A stretch of 64,000 nt of DNA from Aeromonas rivipollensis (GTDB lineage: Bacteria > Pseudomonadota > Gammaproteobacteria > Enterobacterales > Aeromonadaceae): contig NZ_CP149130.1 in the NCBI RefSeq assembly GCF_037811135.1, positions 1,236,501 through 1,300,500 of the forward strand, in the 5' to 3' direction. The translations under genes were made by a program, and so were the position numbers. Under the pieces are notes generated by a model that saw nothing but the letters and a program-made list of their open reading frames with translations, had not been told where the DNA came from and did no database searches. Below, one piece after another: positions 7,832 to 15,699 of the stretch (the first letter of the stretch is position 1; each line of letters opens with the position of its first letter).

Positions 7832-8641
7832 ATGCGTGCATCTTCCCTGTCCAAATTCGGCCTGGCAGCCTTGTGCAGCGCCCTGCTGGCCAGTTGTGCC
7901 CAGTCGCCAACCGGTCGCAGCCAGATGCTGCTCTTCTCCCCCCAGCAGATGAACCAGCTGGGGGCCGACTCCTTCGAGCAGATGAAGAAGCAGGAGAAGG
8001 TAAGCAAGGATGCCAAGGTGAATGCCTATGTCTCCTGCGTGGCCAAGGCGGTCACCGCCCAGGTGCCTGCCAGCTATGGCATCACCAGCTGGGAGGTGGT
8101 GGTGTTTGACTCCAAGGAGGTCAACGCCTTCGCCCTGCCCGGGGGCAAGATCGGCGTCTACAGCGGCCTGCTCAAAGTCGCCAAGAATCAGGATCAGCTC
8201 GCCACCGTGATCGGCCACGAGCTGACCCACGTGCTGGCACAACACTCCAACGAACGCCTCTCCCGGGATCAGCTGACCGGCATAGGGCTGGCGGTGGCCG
8301 ATGCCGCCATCGGCAGCAGCCAGGGGGGCGGTGCCACCATGGCGGCGCTCGGGCTCGGGGTCCAGGTGGGGATCGCTCTGCCCTATGGCCGGGCTCAGGA
8401 GAGCGAGGCCGACCGGTTGGGGCTGGATCTGATGGCTCGCGCCGGTTTCAACCCGGCCGAGGCCATCCCCCTGTGGCAGAACATGAGTGCCGCCGCCGGG
8501 GGCAAGGCGCCGCCCCAGTTGCTCTCTACTCACCCGAGCGATGAGAACCGCATTACCGAGTTGCAGGCCCAACAGGCTCAGGCAGAGCCCCTGTATCGGC
8601 AGGCCCGTGCCGCTGGGTTGACTCCCCAGTGCAAGGCATAA
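7832..8641 (+). CDS. loiP: M48 metalloprotease lipoprotein (LoiP-like)
   Basis: The 269-residue protein has a lipoprotein signal peptide with lipobox LLASC (Cys at about residue 22), so the mature protein should be anchored in the outer membrane. The zinc motif HELTH lies in VIGHELTHVLAQHS. The downstream Glu ligand is probably in ESEADRLGLDLMARAGF, and STHPSDENRI near the end is typical of M48 peptidases. The length fits E. coli LoiP (YggG), which cleaves outer-membrane proteins under envelope stress, rather than the longer BepA. The following GNAT gene overlaps its end. The LoiP name rests on family resemblance. Confidence 0.8.
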   Translation: MRASSLSKFGLAALCSALLASCAQSPTGRSQMLLFSPQQMNQLGADSFEQMKKQEKVSKDAKVNAYVSCVAKAVTAQVPASYGITSWEVVVFDSKEVNAFALPGGKIGVYSGLLKVAKNQDQLATVIGHELTHVLAQHSNERLSRDQLTGIGLAVADAAIGSSQGGGATMAALGLGVQVGIALPYGRAQESEADRLGLDLMARAGFNPAEAIPLWQNMSAAAGGKAPPQLLSTHPSDENRITELQAQQAQAEPLYRQARAAGLTPQCKA

Positions 8642-9135
8642 CACTGCGTCTGGCCCGTCCCGCCGATGCCGCCGCCATGACGGTGATGCAGCGGGCCAGC
8701 TGGTTGGCAGCCTATGGCGGCGTGCTCGGTGAGGATCTGCTGGCCCAGCTGGCGGTCACCGAGCATCTGCAGATCTGGCGTCGCCGGCTCGCCGAGCCGG
8801 CCCCCATCCCCATGCTGCTCTGTCAGGACGAGGTCGTCATCGGCCTGCTCTATTGGCACCCTGTCCATGAGGAGGGGCTGATGACGGCGCGCATCCGGGC
8901 GCTCTATCTGCACCCGGATCACTGGCGTCGGGGCCATGGCAAGCGGCTGTGGCAGGCGGTGGCGGTGCAGATGCGCCGGGCCGGTTGCGAGTGCGTCAGA
9001 CTATGGCTGCTCGATGGCAATCACATCGGCGAGGGGTTCTACCTGCGCCGCGGCTTCGTGTTTGACGGCCAGGAGCGCACCCTGACGAGCCTGGGACAAG
9101 CTTGCCTTCAGCGGCAAATGTTCCGTTTGCTTTGA
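8629..9135 (+). CDS. GNAT-family N-acetyltransferase
   Basis: The 168-residue GNAT protein begins ITLRLARPADAAAMTVMQ, the usual first strand and helix. The acetyl-CoA signature is in LYLHPDHWRRGHGKRLWQA (an R/Q-x-x-G-x-G/A variant), and FYLRRGFVFDG closes the fold. The start is a GTG at 8629 that overlaps the last 13 bases of the protease gene, so translation is probably coupled. The first internal ATG (8678) would remove the first strand. The substrate is unknown. Small-molecule, antibiotic and protein acetylation all occur in the family. Confidence 0.75.
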   Translation: MQGITLRLARPADAAAMTVMQRASWLAAYGGVLGEDLLAQLAVTEHLQIWRRRLAEPAPIPMLLCQDEVVIGLLYWHPVHEEGLMTARIRALYLHPDHWRRGHGKRLWQAVAVQMRRAGCECVRLWLLDGNHIGEGFYLRRGFVFDGQERTLTSLGQACLQRQMFRLL

Positions 9136-9185
9136 GCTGGCTCCCGTTTTTCGCCCATGGTCACTTTATTTTTTTTGCGAATTAA

Positions 9186-9229
9186 TACAATGTGCCCCAT
9201 CTGGACAGACTGAGGTGATTAGGTTCACC
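9186..9229 (+). promoter_or_regulatory. Candidate -10 and operator dyad upstream of nagK
   Basis: A TACAAT hexamer (9186-9191) is followed at 9214-9229 by the perfect dyad GGTGA-N6-TCACC. The dyad would lie just downstream of the transcript start, a position suited to repression. The binding protein is unknown. Confidence 0.4.
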
Positions 9230-9245
9230 GGCAAGGGAGTGTGGC

Positions 9246-10148
9246 ATGTATTACGGATTTGATATTGGTGGTACCAAGATTGCCTTCGCGGTGTATGACG
9301 GTGGCCTGAATCTCTGTCACGAAGAGCGCATGAGCACCCCCGGCAACGATTACGAGGGGCTGTTGCAGCTGATCCTGACGCGGGTCGAGGCTGCGGATGC
9401 GCGCTTCGGCGCGAAAGGCGCCGTCGGCATCGGGTTTCCTGGCATCATCAATCGCCTGGATGGGAGCATAGTGGCGGCGAACCTGCCCGCCATTCACGGT
9501 CGTCATCTGGGAGCGGATCTGGCAGGCCGACTGGCACGCACTGTCAGCGTCGACAACGACGCCAACTGCTTCCTCTGGTCCGAAGTGCACCAGGGGGCCG
9601 CCGCCGCGGCCGAGAGTGCGCTGGGGGTGACGATTGGCACCGGCATAGGTGGCGCCGTCTACTTGGCGGGCAAGCTCATCCAGGGTCGCAACTGGCTGGC
9701 GGGGGAGATAGGCCATTACCCGCTGCCGGCCACCATATTGATGAAGTATCCCGACCTGCCCCGTCCCCGCTGCGGCTGCGGTCGCCTGGTCTGTTTCGAA
9801 ACCTACGCCTCGGGCACCGGCCTGGAGCGGCTCTATCACCACTTCAACGGCGAGCGCGCCAGTGGTCACCAGATAGTCACCCGTGCCGAGGCCCGGGAAC
9901 CCGCGGCGCTCTCGGCCATCGACTGCTGGCTGGAGATCCTGGCCGCCGGGCTCGCCACCGCCATCTCGGTGATAGACCCCGAGGTGGTGGTGCTGGGAGG
10001 CGGCCTCAGCGGGCTGCCTGCCCTGTATGAAGAGCTGCCCAAGCGTCTGCCTGGTCACCTGCTGCCCGGCGTCGCCCTGCCGGCTATCCGCCAGGCCCGC
10101 TTCGGCGGCGCCGGTGGCGTGCGTGGCGCCGCCCTGCTGAATTTATGA
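9246..10148 (+). CDS. nagK: N-acetyl-D-glucosamine kinase NagK
   Basis: The 300-residue ROK-family sugar kinase starts MYYGFDIGGTKI, the phosphate-binding motif. SVDNDANCF carries the catalytic Asp. GTGIGGAVYLAGKLIQGRNWLAGEIGH is the sugar-binding signature, and CGCGRLVCFE is the zinc-binding cluster of bacterial ROK proteins. It phosphorylates N-acetylglucosamine recovered from peptidoglycan to GlcNAc-6-phosphate in the cytoplasm. AAGGGAG precedes the ATG. The downstream cutC is close and in the same direction, with a hairpin (10147-10171) between them. Confidence 0.9.
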   Translation: MYYGFDIGGTKIAFAVYDGGLNLCHEERMSTPGNDYEGLLQLILTRVEAADARFGAKGAVGIGFPGIINRLDGSIVAANLPAIHGRHLGADLAGRLARTVSVDNDANCFLWSEVHQGAAAAAESALGVTIGTGIGGAVYLAGKLIQGRNWLAGEIGHYPLPATILMKYPDLPRPRCGCGRLVCFETYASGTGLERLYHHFNGERASGHQIVTRAEAREPAALSAIDCWLEILAAGLATAISVIDPEVVVLGGGLSGLPALYEELPKRLPGHLLPGVALPAIRQARFGGAGGVRGAALLNL

Positions 10149-10171
10149 GATCAGGCACTGGGTCTGATCTC
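10147..10171 (+). other. Intercistronic hairpin nagK-cutC
   Basis: Perfect 8-bp arms GAGATCAG and CTGATCTC span the nagK stop. There is no T-run, so it may adjust downstream expression rather than terminate. Confidence 0.4.
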
Positions 10172-10189
10172 CCCGGATAAGGAGTCATC

Positions 10190-10915
10190 ATGACCCGTCT
10201 TGAAATCTGCATCGACAACCTGGAATCCCTGTTCACCGCCCAGCAAGCCGGGGCGGATCGCATCGAGCTCTGCTCTGCGCTGGGGCTAGGCGGTCTCACC
10301 CCCTCCTATGGTTTCATGCAGCAGGTGGCGCGCCACGCCACCATTCCTGTCTACGCCATGATCCGCCCCCGTGCCGGGGATTTCTGCTTCAGTGCCGCCG
10401 AGTTCGAACTCATGTTGCTGGACATCGCCGCAGCCCGGGCCGCAGGCTTGCAAGGGGTGGTGGTGGGTCTGCTGGACGAGGGGGGCAGGGTGCCTGCCGC
10501 CCAGTTGCAACAACTGGTCGAAGCGGCCGGTCCCCTGGGGGTCACCTTCCATCGCGCCATCGATCTCAGCTCCAACTGGCGCGCCGATCTGGAGACCATA
10601 GTGGCGGCCGGCTGTGAGCGTATCCTGAGCTCCGGCCATGCCCCGACCGCCCTGGCGGGTCTGGAGACACTGCAGGCGATGCAACAGACCCTGGCGGGTC
10701 GCGCCAGCCTGATGCCCGGCGCCGGGGTCAATGCCGACAACGTGCGCACCATACTCGAGTTCACCGGGGTGAGCGAGGTACACATGTCCGGCATGGGCTG
10801 GCGCGGCGGCATGGTGCCCCACGGAGTGAACATGGGCACCTCGGACGACGGCCGGGTCAATATCACCGACGGCGCCAAGGTGGCTGCGGTGAGGGCCCTG
10901 CTGGATCGCGCCTGA
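10190..10915 (+). CDS. cutC: CutC family protein (TIM barrel)
   Basis: The 241-residue protein fits CutC from end to end. It begins LEICIDNLESLFTAQQAGADRIELCSALGLGGLTPS. It then has the conserved VYAMIRPRAGDFCFS, VGLLDEGGRVPA, VTFHRAIDLS, ILSSGHAPTAL and MPGAGVNADN blocks of the barrel. CutC was named for copper homeostasis in E. coli, but its real activity is unsettled. GGAG precedes the ATG. It follows nagK by 41 bases and is probably cotranscribed. Confidence 0.92.
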   Translation: MTRLEICIDNLESLFTAQQAGADRIELCSALGLGGLTPSYGFMQQVARHATIPVYAMIRPRAGDFCFSAAEFELMLLDIAAARAAGLQGVVVGLLDEGGRVPAAQLQQLVEAAGPLGVTFHRAIDLSSNWRADLETIVAAGCERILSSGHAPTALAGLETLQAMQQTLAGRASLMPGAGVNADNVRTILEFTGVSEVHMSGMGWRGGMVPHGVNMGTSDDGRVNITDGAKVAAVRALLDRA

Positions 10916-10937
10916 GTCAGGGTGTGGTTGTCGTCGC

Positions 10938-10985
10938 CTCTCCCTTCTCCCCTCGCGGGAGAAGGGCCGGGGATGAGGGGGATGT
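10938..10985. repeat. REP-like palindromic element
   Basis: Perfect 10-bp arms CCCTTCTCCC and GGGAGAAGGG surround CTCGC and are followed by CCGGGGATGAGGG. Similar dispersed intergenic palindromes are common in many Proteobacteria. Only this copy is in the window. Confidence 0.6.
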
Positions 10986-11094
10986 GAAGTCTCTCCCACG
11001 GGGGGGGAAATCAGGACGGCAGCCGGCAGCACCTCGCCAAAAAGTCTGATATTATCCCGTCTCTTTTACCCTCAGGACCCGGAGCAATATCTCA

Positions 11095-11706
11095 ATGTCC
11101 CAATACGACTCTATCGAACAGAAGGCCAGCTATGGCATCGGCCGCAACATGGGTGATCAGCTGGCTCAGCAAGCCTTCGCCGGTCTGGATATCCCTGCCC
11201 TGCAACAAGGTCTGGCAGATGCCCTGAACGGCCTGGAGTTCGCGGTCAGCCGTGACGATATCAATGATGCCTTCCAGGTCATCACTGCCCGCATGCAGGA
11301 AGAGCAGGAAGCCGTTGCCAAGGCGGCCGCCGCCGATGGCGAAGCCTTCCTGGCCGATAACGCCAAGCGTGCCGACGTGAAAGTGACCGACTCCGGTCTG
11401 CAATACGAAGTCATGGTAGAAGGCAACGGCGCCGTGCCGGTGGCCGGTCAGTCCGTGCGTGTGCACTACCACGGTACCTTCACCCACGGTGGCGTGTTCG
11501 ACAGCTCTGTCGCCCGCGGCCAGCCTGCCGAGTTCCCGGTCACCGGCGTCATTGCCGGTTGGGTGGAAGCGCTGCAGATGATGCCGGTTGGCTCCAAGTG
11601 GAAGCTCTACATTCCGCAGGATCTGGCCTACGGTGCCCGTGGCGCCGGCTCCATCCCGCCCTACTCCGCACTGGTATTCGAAGTGGAGCTGCTGGACATC
11701 CTGTGA
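11095..11706 (+). CDS. fklB: FKBP-type peptidyl-prolyl isomerase FklB
   Basis: The 203-residue protein matches FklB (FKBP22). An N-terminal helical dimerisation domain begins YDSIEQKASYGIGRNMGDQL. The FKBP domain (from about 95) has VRVHYHGTF, GVFDSSVARGQPAEFPV, VIAGWVEALQMMPVGSKW and the C-terminal FEVELLDIL. There is no signal peptide, so it is probably cytoplasmic. It catalyses cis-trans isomerisation of prolyl bonds. It is a single-gene unit closed by a strong terminator. Confidence 0.93.
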   Translation: MSQYDSIEQKASYGIGRNMGDQLAQQAFAGLDIPALQQGLADALNGLEFAVSRDDINDAFQVITARMQEEQEAVAKAAAADGEAFLADNAKRADVKVTDSGLQYEVMVEGNGAVPVAGQSVRVHYHGTFTHGGVFDSSVARGQPAEFPVTGVIAGWVEALQMMPVGSKWKLYIPQDLAYGARGAGSIPPYSALVFEVELLDIL

Positions 11707-11723
11707 TCCGGCTGGCGTGATGC

Positions 11724-11755
11724 AAACGGCGACCTCTGGGTCGCCGTTTGTTTTT
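11724..11755 (+). terminator. Intrinsic terminator of fklB
   Basis: Arms AAACGGCGACC and GGTCGCCGTTT with a 4-base loop are followed by GTTTTT. Confidence 0.92.
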
Positions 11756-11851
11756 GCGCGCCGCCACGCCCAGGTGGATGAGCCATGGCCTTCTCGGGAG
11801 ATTTGGATATAGTCAGGACGTCGCACTCTCGGCCACCCAGGGAGGCAGGCC

Positions 11852-12733
11852 ATGGCTGCCATCATAGAAGTCGTCGATCTCATCAAGCACTTTCCCGGTG
11901 TCAGGGCGGTGGACGGACTCAGCTTTGCCATTCCCGCCGGTAGCTGTTTCGGCCTGCTCGGCCCGAACGGGGCTGGCAAGACCACCACCATAGAGCTGCT
12001 TGAGGGGATCCTCACCCCGGACAGCGGCCAGATCCTGTTTCATGGCGCCCCCCGCGGCCCCGACTATCGCTCCCGCATCGGCATCCAGTTCCAGCACACG
12101 GCGTTGCAGGATTTTCTGACGGTGCGCGACACCCTGCGCCTGTTCGCCAGCCTCTATCCCAACCCCCTGCCACGGGAGCTGCTCATCGAGCTGTGCGCCC
12201 TTGGCGAGTTCATCGACAGGGACAGCCGCAAGCTCTCCGGCGGCCAGCGTCAGCGCCTGTTGCTGGCCCTGGCCCTGCTCGGCGACCCCGAACTGTTGTT
12301 TCTGGACGAGCCCACCACAGGGCTGGATCCCCAGGCCCGTCACCACTTCTGGCAGCGGATAGAGGCGATCAAGGCCCAGGGCAAGACGGTGGTGCTCACC
12401 ACCCACTACATGGACGAGGCGCAGCAACTGTGCGATCGCATCGCCATCGTCGATCACGGCCATCTGCTCAGCCTGGACACGCCGGCGGCCCTGCTGGCGC
12501 GGCACTTCGACGGCGTGCTGGTGCGCCTCTCGGATCACCCGGCCCTCGCCAGCCTGGGTTATCCGCTGCTGCCCCACGGCGATCAGGTGGAGCTGAGCTG
12601 CCCGGACGTGGCGGCCTTGCTGCCACGGCTGCTGAGTCTGGGGGTACCGCTGACCGGCATGCAGGTGCGCTCCCCCAATCTGGAGGATCTCTTCCTGCAC
12701 CTGACCGGTCACAGCCTCCGGAGCGGTGCATGA
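11852..12733 (+). CDS. ABC transporter ATP-binding protein (ABC-2/NodI type)
   Basis: The 293-residue ATPase has Walker A GPNGAGKTT (37-45), signature LSGGQ (128-132), Walker B LLFLDEP (148-154) and a switch His in VVLTTHYMDEA. The C-terminal extension is typical of ABC-2 exporters of the NodI/CcmA/drug-resistance class. It pairs with the membrane protein encoded next. Its stop (12731-12733) overlaps an ATG at 12730 by four bases, ATGA. That ATG opens a short echo of the permease start, not the permease itself. Confidence 0.88.
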   Translation: MAAIIEVVDLIKHFPGVRAVDGLSFAIPAGSCFGLLGPNGAGKTTTIELLEGILTPDSGQILFHGAPRGPDYRSRIGIQFQHTALQDFLTVRDTLRLFASLYPNPLPRELLIELCALGEFIDRDSRKLSGGQRQRLLLALALLGDPELLFLDEPTTGLDPQARHHFWQRIEAIKAQGKTVVLTTHYMDEAQQLCDRIAIVDHGHLLSLDTPAALLARHFDGVLVRLSDHPALASLGYPLLPHGDQVELSCPDVAALLPRLLSLGVPLTGMQVRSPNLEDLFLHLTGHSLRSGA

Positions 12734-12822
12734 AAAATCCCATCAAGCGCAGTGTCGTTGCGCTCTGTTACCCGCAAGCCTTGTTATCTCGACGGGGTTC
12801 GAGTCCGAGGAGCGGAACATGA
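12730..12822 (+). CDS. Putative 30-aa leader ORF echoing the permease start
   Basis: The ORF begins MKNPIKRSVVALCYPQAL, which resembles the permease start MKGAIKRIGALFYARTL. At the DNA level GAGCGG-N2-CATGAA and ATCAAGCGCA occur at the same offsets in both copies. The offset is 89 bases. Its ATG overlaps the ATPase stop (ATGA) and its TGA (12820-12822) overlaps the permease ATG (ATGA), so it links the two genes by two coupling junctions. It looks like a tandem duplication of the permease start whose upstream copy has become a leader. Translation is not proven. Confidence 0.45.
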   Translation: MKNPIKRSVVALCYPQALLSRRGSSPRSGT

Positions 12823-13832
12823 AGGGAGCGATCAAGCGCATAGGCGCCCTCTTTTATGCCCGTACCCTGGAGTTCGTGCGCGACAGGGCGGCCCTGGTCT
12901 GGAACCTGCTTTTTCCGCTCTTGCTGGTGATTGGCTTCTCCCTCATCTTCTCGGGCCCCCCCAAGCCGCTGGTACAGATAGGGGTGGTGGGGGAGCTGAC
13001 GACGGCCTATCAGCCCCTGAGCCATATCCCGTTGCTCAAGCTCATCCCCTATGACGACGAGGCGAGGGGCGTCCTCAAGGTGCGCCATCATCAGCTGGAC
13101 TTGCTGCTGGCACCGGCGCGCGGTCACTACTGGGTCAACCCGGATGCGCCCCAGGGGACCATGGCTGAATATCTGCTGCGCCAGGCGGTGCAGGAGCCCT
13201 TGCAAAGGGAGGCCCTGAGCGGGCGGGCCATTCGCTATGGCGACTGGTTGTTGCCCGGGGTGATCGGCATGAACCTGATGTTCTCCGGCCTGTTCGGGGT
13301 GGGGTTCGTCATAGTGCGCTATCGCAAGAACGGGGTGCTCAAGCGCTTGCGAGCCACGCCACTCTCGGCGGCCGAGTTTCTCTGCGCCCAGTTGCTGTCG
13401 CGGGTGCTGATCACCCTGGTGGTGAGCCTGCTGGTCTTCCTGGTGGCTTACTGGCTGCTGGATGTCCCCCTGCTCGGCTCTGGCTGGCTGCTGCTCTTCA
13501 TCGCCCTGGTCGGCGGGACCGCCATGGCCTCCCTCGGGTTGCTCATCGCCGCCCGCATTCAGAATGAGGAGCTGGCGAGCGGTTTGCTCAATCTCATCAG
13601 CTTGCCCATGATGTTCTTATCCGGCGTCTGGTTCTCGCTGGAAGGATCTCCCCCCTGGTTGCAGGCCTTGGCGGCCCGCCTGCCCCTCAGCCAGATCATA
13701 GAGGCGGCCCGCGCCGTCATGCTGGAAGGGGCGGGCTGGCAGGCGGTGGCGGGGATGCTGGCCCAGGTCATGGTGTTTGCCCTGGTGTGCATCACGCTGG
13801 GGGCGGTGTTATTCAAATGGAGCGCAAAATGA
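12819..13832 (+). CDS. ABC-2 type transporter permease
   Basis: The 337-residue permease has one N-terminal membrane segment (about residues 22-42, LVWNLLFPLLLVIGFSLIF), a large extracytoplasmic loop and five C-terminal membrane segments, the usual ABC-2 layout. The conserved MFLSGVWFSLEGSPPWLQALAARLPLS region precedes the last segments. The start at 12819 is chosen because GAGGAGCGG lies just upstream and the family N-terminus begins here. The in-frame ATG at 12726 is not supported. It forms an exporter with the upstream ATPase. The substrate is unknown. The DUF2845 gene overlaps its stop by 4 bases. Confidence 0.85.
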   Translation: MKGAIKRIGALFYARTLEFVRDRAALVWNLLFPLLLVIGFSLIFSGPPKPLVQIGVVGELTTAYQPLSHIPLLKLIPYDDEARGVLKVRHHQLDLLLAPARGHYWVNPDAPQGTMAEYLLRQAVQEPLQREALSGRAIRYGDWLLPGVIGMNLMFSGLFGVGFVIVRYRKNGVLKRLRATPLSAAEFLCAQLLSRVLITLVVSLLVFLVAYWLLDVPLLGSGWLLLFIALVGGTAMASLGLLIAARIQNEELASGLLNLISLPMMFLSGVWFSLEGSPPWLQALAARLPLSQIIEAARAVMLEGAGWQAVAGMLAQVMVFALVCITLGAVLFKWSAK

Positions 13833-14128
13833 AGCCAATACTGTGGTTGCTGCTGGTGGCGACGCTGCCGGTGGATGCCGGCACCCTGCGCTGCAAGAGC
13901 GCCCTGCTGACCGAGGGAGACACCACGGCCGAGCTGCTGATCCGCTGCGGTCAGCCGATGCTCAAGGAGGATCTGACCCGCTACGAGGAAAACGGCTTCG
14001 GGGCTAGGATGACGGTCAAGTATGCCGAACGCTGGACCTACAACTTCGGCAGGAGTGAATTCATGCAGTTCGTCACCGTCGAAAACGGCGTCATCACCGA
14101 GATTGAAGATGGCCCCCGCGGAGGTTGA
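13829..14128 (+). CDS. DUF2845 family secreted protein
   Basis: This 99-residue protein has a short signal peptide (MKPILWLLLVATLPVDAG). The small mature domain begins LRCKSALLTEGDTTAELLIRCG, includes two Cys residues and ends EFMQFVTVENGVITEIEDG. This layout is typical of the DUF2845 family of small periplasmic proteins of unknown function. The ATG overlaps the permease stop as ATGA, so it belongs to the exporter transcript. Its role there is not known. Confidence 0.75.
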   Translation: MKPILWLLLVATLPVDAGTLRCKSALLTEGDTTAELLIRCGQPMLKEDLTRYEENGFGARMTVKYAERWTYNFGRSEFMQFVTVENGVITEIEDGPRGG

Positions 14129-14612
14129 ACCGCCGAGTACCGACCCCGTGTCGGCGCCCTGATATTGAGGCGCCTTATCCCGACCTCGTTTCCCGCCAAA
14201 AGATAGGCTGCTGGAGCCTGATCTCCCTCCGCAATAGCGCCATATCGACGCTGCCCAATATTTGCCCCAGCTTCCCCGCCTTGGGGCTTGCCGATAGAAA
14301 AGTGAGTCTGATGAGTCAGTTGGAGTCCGATTTCGCTGCCCCATCCCGGTGCGCCCCATTTTTTTGTGAAAATAATCCTCACAGTGGGAATGGCCTTTAA
14401 CAGCAGGCTATTTGGTGAATAAGGGTCTACTTTTGATTCTGAGAGTGCATATCACATCGTTCGAACATTTTGTGCTGTTGCACCACTATTGTGCCGGGTT
14501 GCACCGATTGACAGGTTTTTGAAGCGCTGGATAAGCTGCAAAAAAGCAGGGAAACGATGGCATCTTGCTCGGTTTGGGTGCCAATTCGAATCAAACCACA
14601 GGGAAGAGTGAC
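14129..14612 (+). other. Intergenic region upstream of aapJ
   Basis: No gene is supported; the one ORF here (14125-14400) has no ribosome binding site and no family match. Near the left end GGCGCC occurs twice in inverted register (about 14152-14172). The right half carries the promoter and dyads listed separately. Confidence 0.5.
14473..14536 (+). promoter_or_regulatory. Promoter and GTGC/GCAC dyads upstream of aapJQMP
   Basis: TTGACA (14508-14513) is followed 16 bases later by GATAAG, a plausible sigma-70 promoter. Directly upstream, GTGC and GCAC half-sites alternate. TGCACCACTATTGTGCC (14479-14495) resembles the NtrC operator TGCACCA-N3-TGGTGCA. A convincing sigma-54 promoter is not seen, so NtrC involvement is only a suggestion. 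Confidence 0.4.
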
Positions 14613-15632
14613 ATGAAGCAGATACACAAGGCAGGTATGGTGATAGTGCTGTCGCTGGCGGCAGCCAATGTCTGGGCAGAGGGGACCCTGGATGCCGTGA
14701 AGAAGAAGGGGTTCGTGCAGTGCGGGGTCGGTGATGGCCTGCCCGGGTTCTCCAACCCAGACGCCAAGGGCACCTGGACCGGGCTGGATGTGGATGTGTG
14801 CCGCGCCGTCGCCGCGGCCGTGCTCGGGGATGCCGGCAAGGTCAAGTATGTGTCCCTCACCGCCAAGGAGCGTTTCACCGCCCTGCAATCCGGTGAAGTG
14901 GATCTGCTGTCGCGCAACACCACCTGGACCCTGACCCGGGACGGCTCGCTGGGCCTGACCTTCGCCGGGGTGAACTACTACGATGGCCAGGGCTTCCTGG
15001 TCAACAAGTCCCTCGGGGTCAAGAGCGCCAAGGAGCTGGACGGAGCCGCCGTCTGCATCCAGTCCGGCACCACTACCGAGCTCAACCTGGCGGATTACTT
15101 CCGCGCCAACGGCGCCATGAAATATACCCCAGTGGTGTTCGACACCTCGGATCAGACCGTCAAAGGCTTCGAGGCGGGGCGTTGTGATGTGCTGACCTCG
15201 GATCAATCCCAGCTCTACTCCCTCAAGATCAAGCTGACCAAGCCGGAGGATGCCCTGGTGTTGCCGGAGGTCATCTCCAAGGAGCCGCTGGGCCCGGCGG
15301 TGCGCCAGGGTGACGAGCAGTGGTTCAAGGTGGTGCGCTGGAGTCTCTACGCCATGCTCAACGCCGAGGAGGCCGGGGTCACCAGCGCCAACGTGGACGA
15401 GATGCTCAAGTCCACCAACCCTGATATCCGCCGTCTGCTCGGGCTGGAAGAGCCCAAGGGCAGCGTGCTGGGGCTGGATGACAAGTGGGCCTACAACATC
15501 GTCAAACAGGTCGGCAACTACGGTGAGTCCTTCGATCGCAACGTCGGCGCCGGTTCTCCCCTCAAGATCGACCGTGGCATCAACGCGCTCTGGAACAAGG
15601 GCGGTCTGATGTATGCGCCACCCATCCGCTAA
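14613..15632 (+). CDS. aapJ: General L-amino-acid ABC transporter binding protein AapJ
   Basis: The 339-residue protein has a signal peptide ending about residue 22 (ANVWAEG). The mature protein begins TLDAVKKKGFVQCGVGDGLPGFSNPD and has GLDVDVCRAVAAAVLGD, RFTALQSGEVDLLSRNTTWT and CIQSGTTTELNLADYF. These are hallmarks of the AapJ/BztA class of broad-range binding proteins. It delivers amino acids to AapQMP. The start is set at 14613 by the GGGAAGAG ribosome binding site and the signal peptide, not at the upstream in-frame start. It is the first gene of aapJQMP. Confidence 0.93.
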   Translation: MKQIHKAGMVIVLSLAAANVWAEGTLDAVKKKGFVQCGVGDGLPGFSNPDAKGTWTGLDVDVCRAVAAAVLGDAGKVKYVSLTAKERFTALQSGEVDLLSRNTTWTLTRDGSLGLTFAGVNYYDGQGFLVNKSLGVKSAKELDGAAVCIQSGTTTELNLADYFRANGAMKYTPVVFDTSDQTVKGFEAGRCDVLTSDQSQLYSLKIKLTKPEDALVLPEVISKEPLGPAVRQGDEQWFKVVRWSLYAMLNAEEAGVTSANVDEMLKSTNPDIRRLLGLEEPKGSVLGLDDKWAYNIVKQVGNYGESFDRNVGAGSPLKIDRGINALWNKGGLMYAPPIR

Positions 15633-15699
15633 ATAGACAGCTGTCGGGGGGCCTGGCCCCCCATTTTCCCCTTGCCCTGGCTTTGTCGGAGTCATCCTC

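Noticed and set aside
11785..11860. Start echo upstream of the ABC ATPase (MAFSGDLDIVR versus MAAIIEVVDLIK)
   Set aside because: It needs a gap, DNA identity is poor and no stop overlaps the ATPase ATG.
14125..14400. 91-codon ORF upstream of aapJ
   Set aside because: No ribosome binding site, no recognisable family, composition of an intergenic region.
14560..14590. Sigma-54 promoter TGGCAT...TTGC before aapJ
   Set aside because: TGGCATCTTGC has one base between the elements instead of five.
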